A stretch of DNA of 64,000 nt, taken from an uncultured Shewanella sp. GTDB taxonomy: Bacteria > Pseudomonadota > Gammaproteobacteria > Enterobacterales > Shewanellaceae. The stretch covers positions 372,001 to 436,000 of the forward strand of contig CANNEE010000002.1 of the NCBI GenBank assembly GCA_947503555.1, in the 5' to 3' direction. Position 1 is the first letter of the stretch. Every line of letters starts with the position of its first letter. Both the position numbers and the translations under genes were made by a program. The notes under the pieces were generated by a model. The model was not told the origin of the DNA, ran no database searches, and saw only the letters and a list, made by a program, of their open reading frames with translations. Below, piece after piece: positions 8,395-16,060 of the stretch.

Positions 8395-8734
8395 ATAACC
8401 TCTCTATATTTATGAATTTATTGCTAGTTTGTCATTAATTGGGTTCGTTATTGGTACACAGGGTCAATATATAACAGAGTCGAACCTAGGCCAATGGCAA
8501 TTAGTCTAGTGGCTTCATAATTTTCACTAAAAGATCAATAAGGTTATTTATATGAATGAAATAACAGCAGCTTGTTTGAAAATGAGTTTAGGGGAATAAG
8601 AATGAAATAGATGCTTGTTCAAGGTAGAGCTCATTATCAGCGAGGAGACTAAGCTTCTGCCTAGAAGATAGTTGGAATTTATCTAATCTCAATGGTACTA
8701 GGCCAATAGTGCTGACTATTGGCCTAGTTTGATT
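8395..8734. other. non-coding interval with a 13-bp perfect hairpin
   Basis: Holds the trpB promoter region and, at 8697-8728, the perfect inverted repeat ACTAGGCCAATAG / CTATTGGCCTAGT with a 6-base loop, lying seven bases beyond the stop of the next gene. It is probably that gene's terminator, although the minus-strand side lacks a T run. A partial copy of the arm (CCTAGGCCAATGG) is seen near 8488. No gene is visible. Confidence 0.5.
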
Positions 8735-9466
8735 TTATCGCTTGCTATCAAAGCTTGCGTATACACCACTTAATGACTGGAGTGAAATGGTTGCTGAAGC
8801 AGAGTCTTGAATGCTGTCAGCATTTATCCAAACAAATTGCTTACCATTACCTTGAATGTTCCAGCTTGTTTGCTGCTTATTGACTGCGTTAACCGTGACA
8901 TATTGCTGGCAGTTGCCCGCATAGGTGATATTAGTGCTTGGGTCGACCATTTTGTTGATGACATTGACCGTTGCTTTCTGCTCTTGCATTTGAACCGAGA
9001 TAAACTGGTTCACATTACTTTGAAGCTGCACTTGATACCAGTGAGATTCTGGTACTGAATAGTAACGAGTGAACTTTTCAAGTTGATGTCGCTGGCCATC
9101 GGCAGGAAGCTGCATATTCACTATGCCCTGAGTATCAGTAGGCATTTTAACACTTCCGATAAAGGCTTGAACTGAGGCGCCCGGTTGGCCATTGGTGACT
9201 GAAACTGACACAGTATTGGTTTCATCACCGTCGACGAAGCAGATAGCTGCTAGTCCCTGATTTTGTGTGGTTCCTGGCACATCGATTGTGACAGGTGGTT
9301 GAGAGTTAGACCATACAAGGGTAACCGTAGTATCTGCATCATTTTGTGCCGCATTATAGAAATACAGGCAGTACAGCTGGCCGTTATTGAGATTACCATT
9401 GCAGGTGGCCGTTGCGCCTTGTTCTAGTGTGATGAGTTGTCCATTGTTCCAGTTGATATTGTTCAT
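8735..9466 (-). CDS. unknown beta-rich protein, no signal peptide
   Basis: 243 residues. I do not recognise a family. The protein is rich in N, Q, T and V (MNNINWNNGQLITLEQGATATCNG...), almost free of lysine-rich or helical stretches, and reads as consecutive short beta strands; two similar halves are possible (the WNNGQLI-type start and WNIQGNGKQFVWINA near the end). No signal peptide or membrane helix is visible, so it is either cytoplasmic or exported by another route. It sits alone, with a tiny HTH gene divergent 250 bases away. Cysteines at about 22, 33, 77 and 185 are the only ones. Confidence 0.7.
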   Translation of the reverse strand: MNNINWNNGQLITLEQGATATCNGNLNNGQLYCLYFYNAAQNDADTTVTLVWSNSQPPVTIDVPGTTQNQGLAAICFVDGDETNTVSVSVTNGQPGASVQAFIGSVKMPTDTQGIVNMQLPADGQRHQLEKFTRYYSVPESHWYQVQLQSNVNQFISVQMQEQKATVNVINKMVDPSTNITYAGNCQQYVTVNAVNKQQTSWNIQGNGKQFVWINADSIQDSASATISLQSLSGVYASFDSKR

Positions 9467-9719
9467 ATCTGCATCCTTTTCGGTTACTTAGGTTGAGTGA
9501 GAATGAGGTTTCTCAATTTGCAGATTTACTCTAGGTGCTATTGTCTTTGGGGGACAGATTCAGTTTGGTATCAACCTGGTGTCAATAAGGTCGCAGCTTA
9601 GGATCATTTAATTTTCTAATACACCATAAGTGTGAATTGTGTTGTGCAAGCTAGCGATGTGAGATTGGCTGAATATAATTTAGCGACGCGGAGATATTGG
9701 ATCATGACCTAAGGGAGTA

Positions 9720-9953
9720 ATGATGAAAGGAACTCAAGCCGTGAACTCTTGTTTATTAAAGTCTCTACGACAGGAGTTATGTTTAAGTCAGGAAGACTTC
9801 ACCCTTGAATGCCAAAAGCGATCTTTATGTTTGTCCTTAGCCACAGTGAAACGAGCCGAAAAGGGCTGTTGTGTGAGTTATCGAACCATAAGGTTGCTAG
9901 CCAAATTTCACAATATAGAGTTCAACCAGTTAATTGCTACATCCTCTCAATGA
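9720..9953 (+). CDS. small helix-turn-helix protein, XRE-like
   Basis: 77 residues, ATG at 9720 or 9723 behind AAGGGAG (9711-9717). The segment SLRQELCLSQEDFTLECQKRSLCLSLATVKRAEKGCCVSYRTIRLLAKFHNIEF follows the five-helix plan of Cro/XRE DNA-binding domains (Q-E-D-F turn, ATVKRAEKG recognition region). It is little more than the HTH itself, with four cysteines. Divergent from the unknown beta-rich gene, so it could regulate it; that is inference from position only. Confidence 0.65.
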   Translation: MMKGTQAVNSCLLKSLRQELCLSQEDFTLECQKRSLCLSLATVKRAEKGCCVSYRTIRLLAKFHNIEFNQLIATSSQ

Positions 9954-10015
9954 GTTATTTGTCCTCGTCTTAGCTAAAAGCCCAAATTTCACTAGCATGT
10001 TCTAAATTATTCTTG

Positions 10016-10036
10016 TGTGTTACTTTAGCTAACACA
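10016..10036. promoter_or_regulatory. inverted repeat before the btuF-like gene
   Basis: TGTGTTA, seven bases, TAACACA: perfect 7-bp arms with 7-bp spacing, ending 20 bases before the start codon. This looks like an operator or a leader hairpin; no conserved cobalamin-riboswitch elements are visible in the short leader. Confidence 0.4.
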
Positions 10037-10056
10037 TAGCTAAATTTAGGAATGAT

Positions 10057-10908
10057 TTGTTGAACGCTTTTGTTAATCGCTTTTCTCTAGCCCCATTGAT
10101 ATTTTTTGCATCTATATGGGCGGGAGCTCAAGCAGCCCCAGCTAAAAGGGTTATCGCCCTTTCCCCACACAGTGTTGAAATGCTCTATGCCATAGGTGCA
10201 GGTGATACCATTATCGCCACCACAGACCATGCCGATTATCCAGAAGCGGCCAAACAGATCCCAAGTATTGGCGGTTACCATGGTATTGCTATTGAGCGAG
10301 TGATTGAATTGCAGCCAGATCTTGTGGTTGTTTGGCAAAGTGGTAATAAGCGTGAAGAAATAGCTCAACTCAAGGAGTTAGGCTTTGCACTTTACTCCAG
10401 CGATCCTAAAACACTAGCAGGAGTTGCCACCGAGTTACTTGAGCTTGGTGAGTTGACTGGGCATAAACAGCAGGCGAAACAGGTGGCCGAACAATATCTT
10501 GCTAAGCTCGATGCCCTTAAGGCTAGTAATATTAAAAAGCCTGAGATAAGCGTGTTTTATCAACTTTGGTCTACACCTTTAATGACGGTTGCTAAGGGAA
10601 GTTGGATTCAAGAGATTATTGCCGTGTGCCATGGACAGAATGTGTTTGAGAGCGCCGAGAGTGACTACCCTCAAGTGAGTGTGGAAAACGTGCTTTTAGC
10701 TGCGCCGCAGGTGATATTACAAAGCCAAGATGAGGGTAATGTACTAGGGATTAATTGGTCTGAGTGGCCTGAGATTCCAGCAGTTAAAGATAAGCAGATA
10801 TATCAGCTTAATGCCGACCTATTACATAGGGCATCGCCCAGAGCCCTTCTGGGTGTGGAGGCGCTTTGTGGTGCACTCGATAAGGCGAGAGCAAAAGATA
10901 ACAGCTAA
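10057..10908 (+). CDS. btuF: periplasmic cobalamin-binding protein, BtuF family
   Basis: 283 residues. A signal peptide (to about residue 26, ending GAQAAPA) precedes a class III periplasmic binding fold: RVIALSPHSVEMLYAIGAGDTIIATT, SIGGYHGIAIERVIELQPDLVVVW and the C-terminal lobe HRASPRALLGVEALC. These match BtuF proteins that deliver vitamin B12 to the BtuCD importer. Start is TTG 10057 or 10060, both within reach of AGGA at 10048. No btuC or btuD gene lies next to it, so its transporter must be elsewhere. A haem- or siderophore-binding relative is the alternative. Confidence 0.8.
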   Translation: MLNAFVNRFSLAPLIFFASIWAGAQAAPAKRVIALSPHSVEMLYAIGAGDTIIATTDHADYPEAAKQIPSIGGYHGIAIERVIELQPDLVVVWQSGNKREEIAQLKELGFALYSSDPKTLAGVATELLELGELTGHKQQAKQVAEQYLAKLDALKASNIKKPEISVFYQLWSTPLMTVAKGSWIQEIIAVCHGQNVFESAESDYPQVSVENVLLAAPQVILQSQDEGNVLGINWSEWPEIPAVKDKQIYQLNADLLHRASPRALLGVEALCGALDKARAKDNS

Positions 10909-10971
10909 GAGCTGGTGAGTGAGAGTTAAGCTTTACTCGCCATTATCTTAAGGAAGAGGAAGAGTATACAG

Positions 10972-11379
10972 ATGACAGCCCTACTAACTTGTTTATTTAT
11001 TGCTATGTTATTGCCCTATTTAGCTAAGGTGCCAGTGGGATATGCCATGGCTAAAGCTCAATCTGCGAGCAGCGATGGGGTAACAGGTTATGATAATCAC
11101 CATCCAAGAGAGCAGCAGGCAAAACTCACGGGAATGGGAGCTAGGGCGGTCGCCGCTCACCAGAATGCGTTTGAGTCGTTATTGATTTTCGCCGTGGCGG
11201 TTGTAGCGGTTATTGCTGTGGATAAGGTGAGTGATGCTGCAGTGACCTACGCCATTGTTCATATCATAGCGCGCCTTGCTTACAACCTTTTCTACCTACT
11301 CGACTGGAGTAACCTACGCTCAACATCATGGTTTATCGGAATTTATTGCTCCTTTGCCATTCTATGGCAGGCGTTTTAA
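10972..11379 (+). CDS. MAPEG-family membrane protein
   Basis: 135 residues, four hydrophobic helices (about 4-22, 62-84, 88-110, 116-134). HHPREQQAKLTGMGARAVAAHQNAFESL followed by LAYNLFYLLDW is the typical bacterial MAPEG pattern (glutathione-transferase-like membrane enzymes). Good site AAGGAAGAGG upstream. It ends convergent with, and overlapping by four bases, the dehalogenase gene. Confidence 0.85.
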   Translation: MTALLTCLFIAMLLPYLAKVPVGYAMAKAQSASSDGVTGYDNHHPREQQAKLTGMGARAVAAHQNAFESLLIFAVAVVAVIAVDKVSDAAVTYAIVHIIARLAYNLFYLLDWSNLRSTSWFIGIYCSFAILWQAF

Positions 11380-12095
11380 GGCTGTAAATTTAAGGCTTGA
11401 GGCAGCTGTGTTAGTGAGGTGATAGTCGCAGTCGGCGTCATCTCCCACGGATCGAGAATATTCTGGTTATTCCTATTAAGCCAGATGGCCTGCATGCCAT
11501 GGGATAGGGCTCCTAATACATCGAAGCTATTGCTTGAGATCAGATAGCTGTTATTACCTTTAGCATTGGCTTGACGCAGAAAGTGGCTATAGGTAGCTGG
11601 GTTTGGCTTAAAGCTTTTAATATCATCGACGCTGACAATGGCCTCGAAATAGTCAATGAGCTGAGCATTTTCCAGCAAATCTCTAACCGCGCTTTCACTG
11701 CCATTAGAAAACGCAAATAGCCTAGTATCGAGTTGAACTAAGTCCTTTAATATTGATTGCACATCATCAAAGGCGGGCAGTTGTTGATAGCCATTGAGTA
11801 GCTGCTGTTTTTGAATATCACTGATATTGACTCGATTGGACTGACAGGTGTAGTCGAGAGCTTGAGCTGTACAGGTGGCAAAGTCTTGGTAGTTTTGCAT
11901 TAAGCCACGACGAAATGAATATTCTAATTGCTTCTCTCGCCAAGCTTTAGCAAAGCTATCGGCTTGCTCTCCTATTATTTTTGACAGTTGATACTTGATG
12001 CCTTGGGTATCAATTAAGGTGCCGTAGATATCAAAGTGAGGGCGTGCCAATCTTTCAAGATTGTTTTTGCAGCAGTTTACTGAGTGCTTAAGCAA
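11376..12095 (-). CDS. haloacid dehalogenase type II-like hydrolase with an N-terminus encoded by a mobile element
   Basis: 239 residues. HAD motifs: I FDIYGTLID (nucleophile Asp), II FAFSNGS, III with KSFKPNP (Lys), IV ISSNSFDVLGA, giving an L-2-haloacid dehalogenase-like enzyme. The first about 19 residues (MLKHSVNCCKNNLERLARP) are read from the 264-bp repeat element at 12040-12303. The start is a TTG without a ribosome site, and the hydrophobic strand that normally precedes FDxYGT is replaced by LARPH. The original start was probably lost when the element inserted; the gene may be poorly expressed or inactive. Overlaps the convergent MAPEG gene by four bases. Confidence 0.75.
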   Translation of the reverse strand: MLKHSVNCCKNNLERLARPHFDIYGTLIDTQGIKYQLSKIIGEQADSFAKAWREKQLEYSFRRGLMQNYQDFATCTAQALDYTCQSNRVNISDIQKQQLLNGYQQLPAFDDVQSILKDLVQLDTRLFAFSNGSESAVRDLLENAQLIDYFEAIVSVDDIKSFKPNPATYSHFLRQANAKGNNSYLISSNSFDVLGALSHGMQAIWLNRNNQNILDPWEMTPTATITSLTQLPQALNLQP

Positions 12096-12303
12096 GGCAG
12101 AGTCTGAGATGTGTAGCGATTCTACATGAACAGACGAAAACGCAGCAGAAGTGCTCTGTAAACGCTGCCCTTCGGGCGCGATTCAATGGCATTTTCTCAT
12201 TGTTGAACGAGCATTCACTTAGATTACTAAGCTTTACCTCGTTCGCCGCGATAAAATACCATTGACTGAGCGCAAAAACTAATCAGCAAAGATCGGCACG
12301 CCC
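12040..12303 (+). mobile_element. 264-bp MITE-like repeat, copy A (variant ends)
   Basis: Same length and body as the copies at 18722, 37016 and 55195. The ends are GGGCGTGCCAATCTTT and its near-exact reverse complement, instead of GGGGCTGTTGATCTTT; four outer positions differ from the other copies and each change is mirrored at the other end. No TA flanks it; GA/TC extends the inverted repeat. It covers the start of the dehalogenase gene. Between it and the next gene (12304-12459) I see nothing beyond promoter-length DNA. Confidence 0.85.
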
Positions 12304-12459
12304 TCTATTTTCATTGCATATTCTCGCAGTAATTTTCTTATAATGGCTCAAGTTAGTCAGCTTGCCTTGGTCTTGTCTATGGGACTTATGGGTTATAGGG
12401 CTATGCAAGGTTTTATCAACTAGGCTGAAACTGTATTGATTGTGTATGAATGGGGATAG

Positions 12460-13341
12460 GTGTTGAAGGTATTAATTACAGGCTCTGCGGGCAGAGTGGG
12501 ACGAGCGATTTATATTAAGTTAATGAAGTCACACCAAGTCCTTGGCTTGGATACTACCCCATGCTCAACCGTGGATATCGTCGCCGATATTCGCGATAAG
12601 GCGCAAGTGACAAAAGCGTTAGTCGACGTCGATGTCATAGTTCATGTCGCCGCCTTACACGCTCCCCATGTTGGGTTAGTGTCGGAGCAAACCTTTTTTG
12701 ATATTAACCTTCATGCCACCGAATATTTGATGGAGCAAGGGGCGAAAGCTGGAATTAAACATTTTGTGTTTACCAGCACTACAGCGCTTTATGGTTATGC
12801 TTCGCAAGCCCAAAGTGAAGCCTCTTGGCTTGATGAAACTGTGACGCCTAGGCCAAAGACCATCTATCATCGCACTAAGCTGGCAGCCGAGAATCGATTG
12901 CAGGAGCTTAGTGAGAGTCTCAATATTCCTGTCACTGTGCTGCGAATGTCTCGCTGTTTTCCTGAGCCTGTCAACCTGATGGCTGTGTATCGCTTAACAA
13001 GAGGGGTAGATGCTAGAGATGTCGCCAGTGCCCATGCTTGCGCCATTGATAAAAGGTTAGCTGGATTTAGGCGTTTTATTATTTCTGGCGCCACACCTTT
13101 CTCGACTCAGGATACTAAGCTGCTATTTGACGATGCTGCGCAAGGAATAAAGACCTATGCGCCTGAGCTGTATAAGGTCTGTGAAGCCAAAGGCTGGCCC
13201 TTGCCCTCAAGCTTAGATAGGATTTATGACTCAGGCCTTGCTAAAGAGGAGTTAGGCTGGATACCTGTTCATGGTTTTGACAGTGTTATCTCTCTCTATG
13301 AAAGTGAAATGGCTGAGGTGTTACCTGCGGTGAAGTGTTAA
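12460..13341 (+). CDS. NAD-dependent epimerase/dehydratase family protein
   Basis: 293 residues from GTG 12460 (or TTG 12463). The Rossmann start VLITGSAGRVGRAIYIKL has the GxxGxxG motif; DIVADIRD marks the second strand; the catalytic pair is FTSTTALYGY with YHRTK (YxxxK). An extended short-chain reductase acting on a nucleotide sugar or similar substrate is likely, but the C-terminal part does not point to a known enzyme. Divergent from the dehalogenase across repeat copy A; alone on its strand until the export operon. Confidence 0.8.
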   Translation: MLKVLITGSAGRVGRAIYIKLMKSHQVLGLDTTPCSTVDIVADIRDKAQVTKALVDVDVIVHVAALHAPHVGLVSEQTFFDINLHATEYLMEQGAKAGIKHFVFTSTTALYGYASQAQSEASWLDETVTPRPKTIYHRTKLAAENRLQELSESLNIPVTVLRMSRCFPEPVNLMAVYRLTRGVDARDVASAHACAIDKRLAGFRRFIISGATPFSTQDTKLLFDDAAQGIKTYAPELYKVCEAKGWPLPSSLDRIYDSGLAKEELGWIPVHGFDSVISLYESEMAEVLPAVKC

Positions 13342-13464
13342 GCCAAGCTTTATTTTTACACTGAGCTCTTATTATCCATTCCAGCTTGTTCATTTCAAGT
13401 GTACTTGCTTAAAGTCTATTTGTTTAAAGCCTATCGGTTCACAGCTCACACCGTACACTTTTAT

Positions 13465-13516
13465 GCGGACACAGATCACATAAAGCGGACACTTTTTTAA
13501 GTGTCCGCGGACACTT
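13465..13516. promoter_or_regulatory. enhancer cluster: four GCGGACAC half-sites including an 18-bp palindrome
   Basis: GCGGACAC at 13465-13472, 13485-13492 and 13507-13514, and its complement GTGTCCGC at 13501-13508. The last two form the perfect palindrome AAGTGTCCGCGGACACTT (13499-13516); 13485-13508 form a second inverted pair. They lie about 65-115 bases upstream of the sigma-54 promoter, the usual place for an NtrC-type activator, most likely the regulator encoded at 19027. Confidence 0.75.
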
Positions 13517-13578
13517 TTAATCTTCCTTACTTTCTTTATCTTTAACTATCCCATTGTTTATTAGTTACTTTTATTTTT

Positions 13579-13594
13579 TGGCATGGCCAGTGCA
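13579..13594 (+). promoter_or_regulatory. sigma-54 (-24/-12) promoter of the export operon
   Basis: TGGCATGGCCAGTGCA has the invariant GG (13580-13581) and GC (13592-13593) with the required 10 bases between them, and matches TGGCA...TGCA. Expected start of transcription about 13605, 40 bases before the first gene. Its position downstream of the enhancer cluster supports it. Confidence 0.8.
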
Positions 13595-13628
13595 ATAACA
13601 TGAGCAAGAGATAGATTGTCGGCTTGTA

Positions 13629-13636
13629 GCGGACAC
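13629..13636 (+). promoter_or_regulatory. extra GCGGACAC half-site in the operon leader
   Basis: A further exact copy of the half-site lies between the predicted start of transcription and the ribosome binding site AAGGAAG (13639-13645). In this place it could act only as a roadblock or negative feedback site, or it is chance. Confidence 0.4.
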
Positions 13637-13646
13637 TTAAGGAAGA

Positions 13647-14912
13647 ATGATGATTAAAGATACCAGTGGACAAGATCGAGTAGTTGAGCCCAGCCTGACA
13701 CGTAAGCTGAAGTGGCCTATGACCTTAGGCATTGGCATTTTATTGGTATCTGGATTGGGCTGGGCTAGCTTTGGTGGCAGCCAAGCCAGTCAATCTCTTT
13801 CCCGTGATGAGTTGACGTTAGCGACGCTATCTAGAGGCACCTTGGTAAGAGACATATCCACCACAGGTAAGATAGTGGCAGCCAATGCGCCTGTGCTCTA
13901 TAGCCCTGAAGGAGGTACAGTCACCATTCAGGCTAATCCAGGTGATAAGGTCAAAAAAGATCAGGTGCTTGCCACCATAGATAGTCCAAAACTCACTAAT
14001 AGCTTGAAGCAAGAGCAAGCCTTACTCGAAGGCATGCTAAGCCGATTGGAAAGAGCCAAGCTAGATGCGAGACGTCAACAGTTAAAAGCATCACAGGCAT
14101 TAGATATAGCCCGTGTTGACCAAGAAGCGGCCGATAGAGAAAGTCGCCGCGGCGATAAGCTTATCGAGTCAAATCTTATCAGCAAGATTGACTATGAGAA
14201 GAGTAAAGATGAGCTGCAAAAAGCCAAATTAAAGTATGCCCATGCGAAACAGGAAGTGGCACTGCTTAAGGATACCTTAGCCTTTGAACTTAAAAATACT
14301 GGGCTTGAGGTCTCTAGGCAGCAACTTGTGGTGAAAGACTTAGAGCGTCAAGTACAAGCTCTGAACATTAAAGCACCTGTGAGCGGCATCATAGGCAATT
14401 GGCTGATTGAGCAGAAAGCCCATATTGCTCAAAACCAACCCATATTAACCGTGGTTGATTTAACTGCTTTTGAAGCCGAATTGGCTGTACCTGAATCCTA
14501 TGGTGATGAGTTGGGTTTAGGTATGAAAGTGGAACTGAGCATGGGCAATGTCAAAGTGATGGGGAGCTTAGCCTCTATCTCTCCTGAAGTGAGAAATCGT
14601 GAAGTGAGCGCTCGAGTGCGATTTGATGCTAGCCCTGAGCTATCACTGCGTCAAAACCAAAGATTATCAGCCCGTATTTTGCTTGAGCATAAGCCCGATG
14701 TCTTGATGGTGAAGCGCGGCGCCTTTGTTACCTCAGGTGGTGGTAGAGAAGTGTATAAGCTTGAGCAGGATATGGCGACTAAGACGCAAATACGCCTTGG
14801 TGCCCGCAGCATGAGTCATATTGAAGTGCTGCAAGGTGGCCAAGCGGGTGATACCTGGGTGATCTCGACTCTTGAACCCTTTGAGCAAGCGCAGCAAGTG
14901 CTAGTGCGTTAG
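13647..14912 (+). CDS. HlyD/MacA-like periplasmic adaptor subunit
   Basis: 421 residues. One N-terminal membrane helix (about 25-47), then the two lipoyl half-motifs (YSPEGGTVTIQANPGDKVKKDQVLATI and IKAPVSGIIGNWLIEQKAHIAQNQPILTVVD) flanking a long coiled coil (about 100-235), then beta-barrel and membrane-proximal parts. It would link the inner-membrane ABC permeases to an outer-membrane channel for export. First gene of an operon of five genes in one direction. Either ATG of the MM start fits the ribosome site. The exported substrate is unknown. Confidence 0.88.
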   Translation: MMIKDTSGQDRVVEPSLTRKLKWPMTLGIGILLVSGLGWASFGGSQASQSLSRDELTLATLSRGTLVRDISTTGKIVAANAPVLYSPEGGTVTIQANPGDKVKKDQVLATIDSPKLTNSLKQEQALLEGMLSRLERAKLDARRQQLKASQALDIARVDQEAADRESRRGDKLIESNLISKIDYEKSKDELQKAKLKYAHAKQEVALLKDTLAFELKNTGLEVSRQQLVVKDLERQVQALNIKAPVSGIIGNWLIEQKAHIAQNQPILTVVDLTAFEAELAVPESYGDELGLGMKVELSMGNVKVMGSLASISPEVRNREVSARVRFDASPELSLRQNQRLSARILLEHKPDVLMVKRGAFVTSGGGREVYKLEQDMATKTQIRLGARSMSHIEVLQGGQAGDTWVISTLEPFEQAQQVLVR

Positions 14913-14951
14913 GCGACGCCTGTTGGCTAAAAAAGCACTAAGGAGTGTGAA

Positions 14952-15254
14952 ATGAAAGCGACCCATTTATACCAAGAGCAAAAACCAATGAGACAAGAGC
15001 TTAAAGGCCGAATCTTGACTGTGATTGCACTATTGCTGCTTGCCTTTGCGGTGCAGTTTAGCCTAGTAGGCATAGATTCTTGGTTTATCGTCGGCCTGAA
15101 TATGATTGAGCTGACTAGTCCTGATTTTGTACCTATGACGCCGGATATGCCTGTTGTCGATGTGACTTCATCTTTTGATGCTCTCTGGAGCTTACCTAAA
15201 TTAATTGAACTCATTGTAGAAATTATCAAAGAGTTATTGTCACTGTTTTTATAA
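14952..15254 (+). CDS. small membrane protein of the export operon, unknown
   Basis: 100 residues, ATG at 14952 with AGGAG at 14941-14945. One strong hydrophobic helix (about 20-45, ILTVIALLLLAFAVQFSLVGI), then a short polar middle (FVPMTPDMPVVD) and an amphipathic leucine-rich tail (LPKLIELIVEIIKELLSLFL). It is placed between adaptor and ATPase genes, 39 and 60 bases away, so it is surely co-transcribed. No family is recognised; it may be a modulator of the transporter or the secreted/inserted substrate. Confidence 0.7.
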   Translation: MKATHLYQEQKPMRQELKGRILTVIALLLLAFAVQFSLVGIDSWFIVGLNMIELTSPDFVPMTPDMPVVDVTSSFDALWSLPKLIELIVEIIKELLSLFL

Positions 15255-15314
15255 CGAATAATTGATTATCAGATTTTGCGGTTTTGATAAGTTTTGAATC
15301 TAAAGGAAATAAAT

Positions 15315-16049
15315 ATGTTAACCATGAAGAATATCAACAAGGTGTTTAAGACGGATCTTGTCGAAACCCACGCACTTAGAGATTTTAACCTTGAAGTAAA
15401 AGAAGGTGAGTTTGTGGCGGTAACAGGCCCCTCTGGCTCGGGTAAAACCACCTTTCTTAACATTGCGGGCTTGCTTGAGGGCTTTACTCAAGGCGAGTAC
15501 AGCTTAGATGGTATAGATATCTCTAATTTGAGTGACAATAAAGCCGCCAAAGTAAGAAATGAGAAGATAGGCTTTATTTTTCAAGGTTTTAATCTTATTC
15601 CCGACCTTAACCTAGCAGAAAATGTCGAAGTTCCTCTTAGATATCGTGGCTTTAGTGCCAAAGAGCGTAAGCAAAGGGTTAAAAATGCCCTAGAGCAGGT
15701 GGGTCTTGGGGCGAGAATGAAACATCTACCTAGCCAGCTATCGGGCGGTCAACAGCAAAGGGTGGCGATTGCCAGAGCCCTTGCCGGTGAGCCAAGATTT
15801 CTGCTGGCCGATGAGCCAACCGGTAACCTAGATAGTATGATGGCGCGCCAAGTCATGGAGCTGTTAGAGCAGATCAACCAAGCTGGCACCACCATTATTA
15901 TGGTAACCCATGATGCTGAGCTCGCTCGCCGCGCCCAGCGCAATATTCAGATTGTCGATGGTCAAGTCTGTGACTTTAGCATGTATCAAGAAAAGCCCCA
16001 TCTCGCTCAGGTTGATGCGCAAGCGCCTATGGCTAATGTTGCAGGTTAA
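15315..16049 (+). CDS. ABC transporter ATP-binding protein, MacB/LolD type
   Basis: 244 residues from ATG 15315 (AAGGA at 15303-15307); an upstream TTG would run through this ribosome site. Walker A GPSGSGKTT, Q-loop FIFQGFNLIPDL, signature LSGGQQQR, Walker B FLLADEPTGNLDS and switch His VTHD are all intact. Belongs with the two FtsX-like permeases that follow; with the adaptor it forms a MacAB-type mechanotransmission exporter. Confidence 0.93.
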   Translation: MLTMKNINKVFKTDLVETHALRDFNLEVKEGEFVAVTGPSGSGKTTFLNIAGLLEGFTQGEYSLDGIDISNLSDNKAAKVRNEKIGFIFQGFNLIPDLNLAENVEVPLRYRGFSAKERKQRVKNALEQVGLGARMKHLPSQLSGGQQQRVAIARALAGEPRFLLADEPTGNLDSMMARQVMELLEQINQAGTTIIMVTHDAELARRAQRNIQIVDGQVCDFSMYQEKPHLAQVDAQAPMANVAG

Positions 16050-16060
16050 GGAGAGTGACT

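Noticed and set aside
8697-8728. Perfect hairpin taken as a possible attC site
   Set aside because: No TAACAAG or GCGTTA boxes flank it; its place just after a stop codon favours a terminator.
9960-10056. Possible cobalamin riboswitch before the btuF-like gene
   Set aside because: The leader is under 100 bases and none of the conserved B12-box or long paired elements is visible; only a 7-bp inverted repeat was kept.
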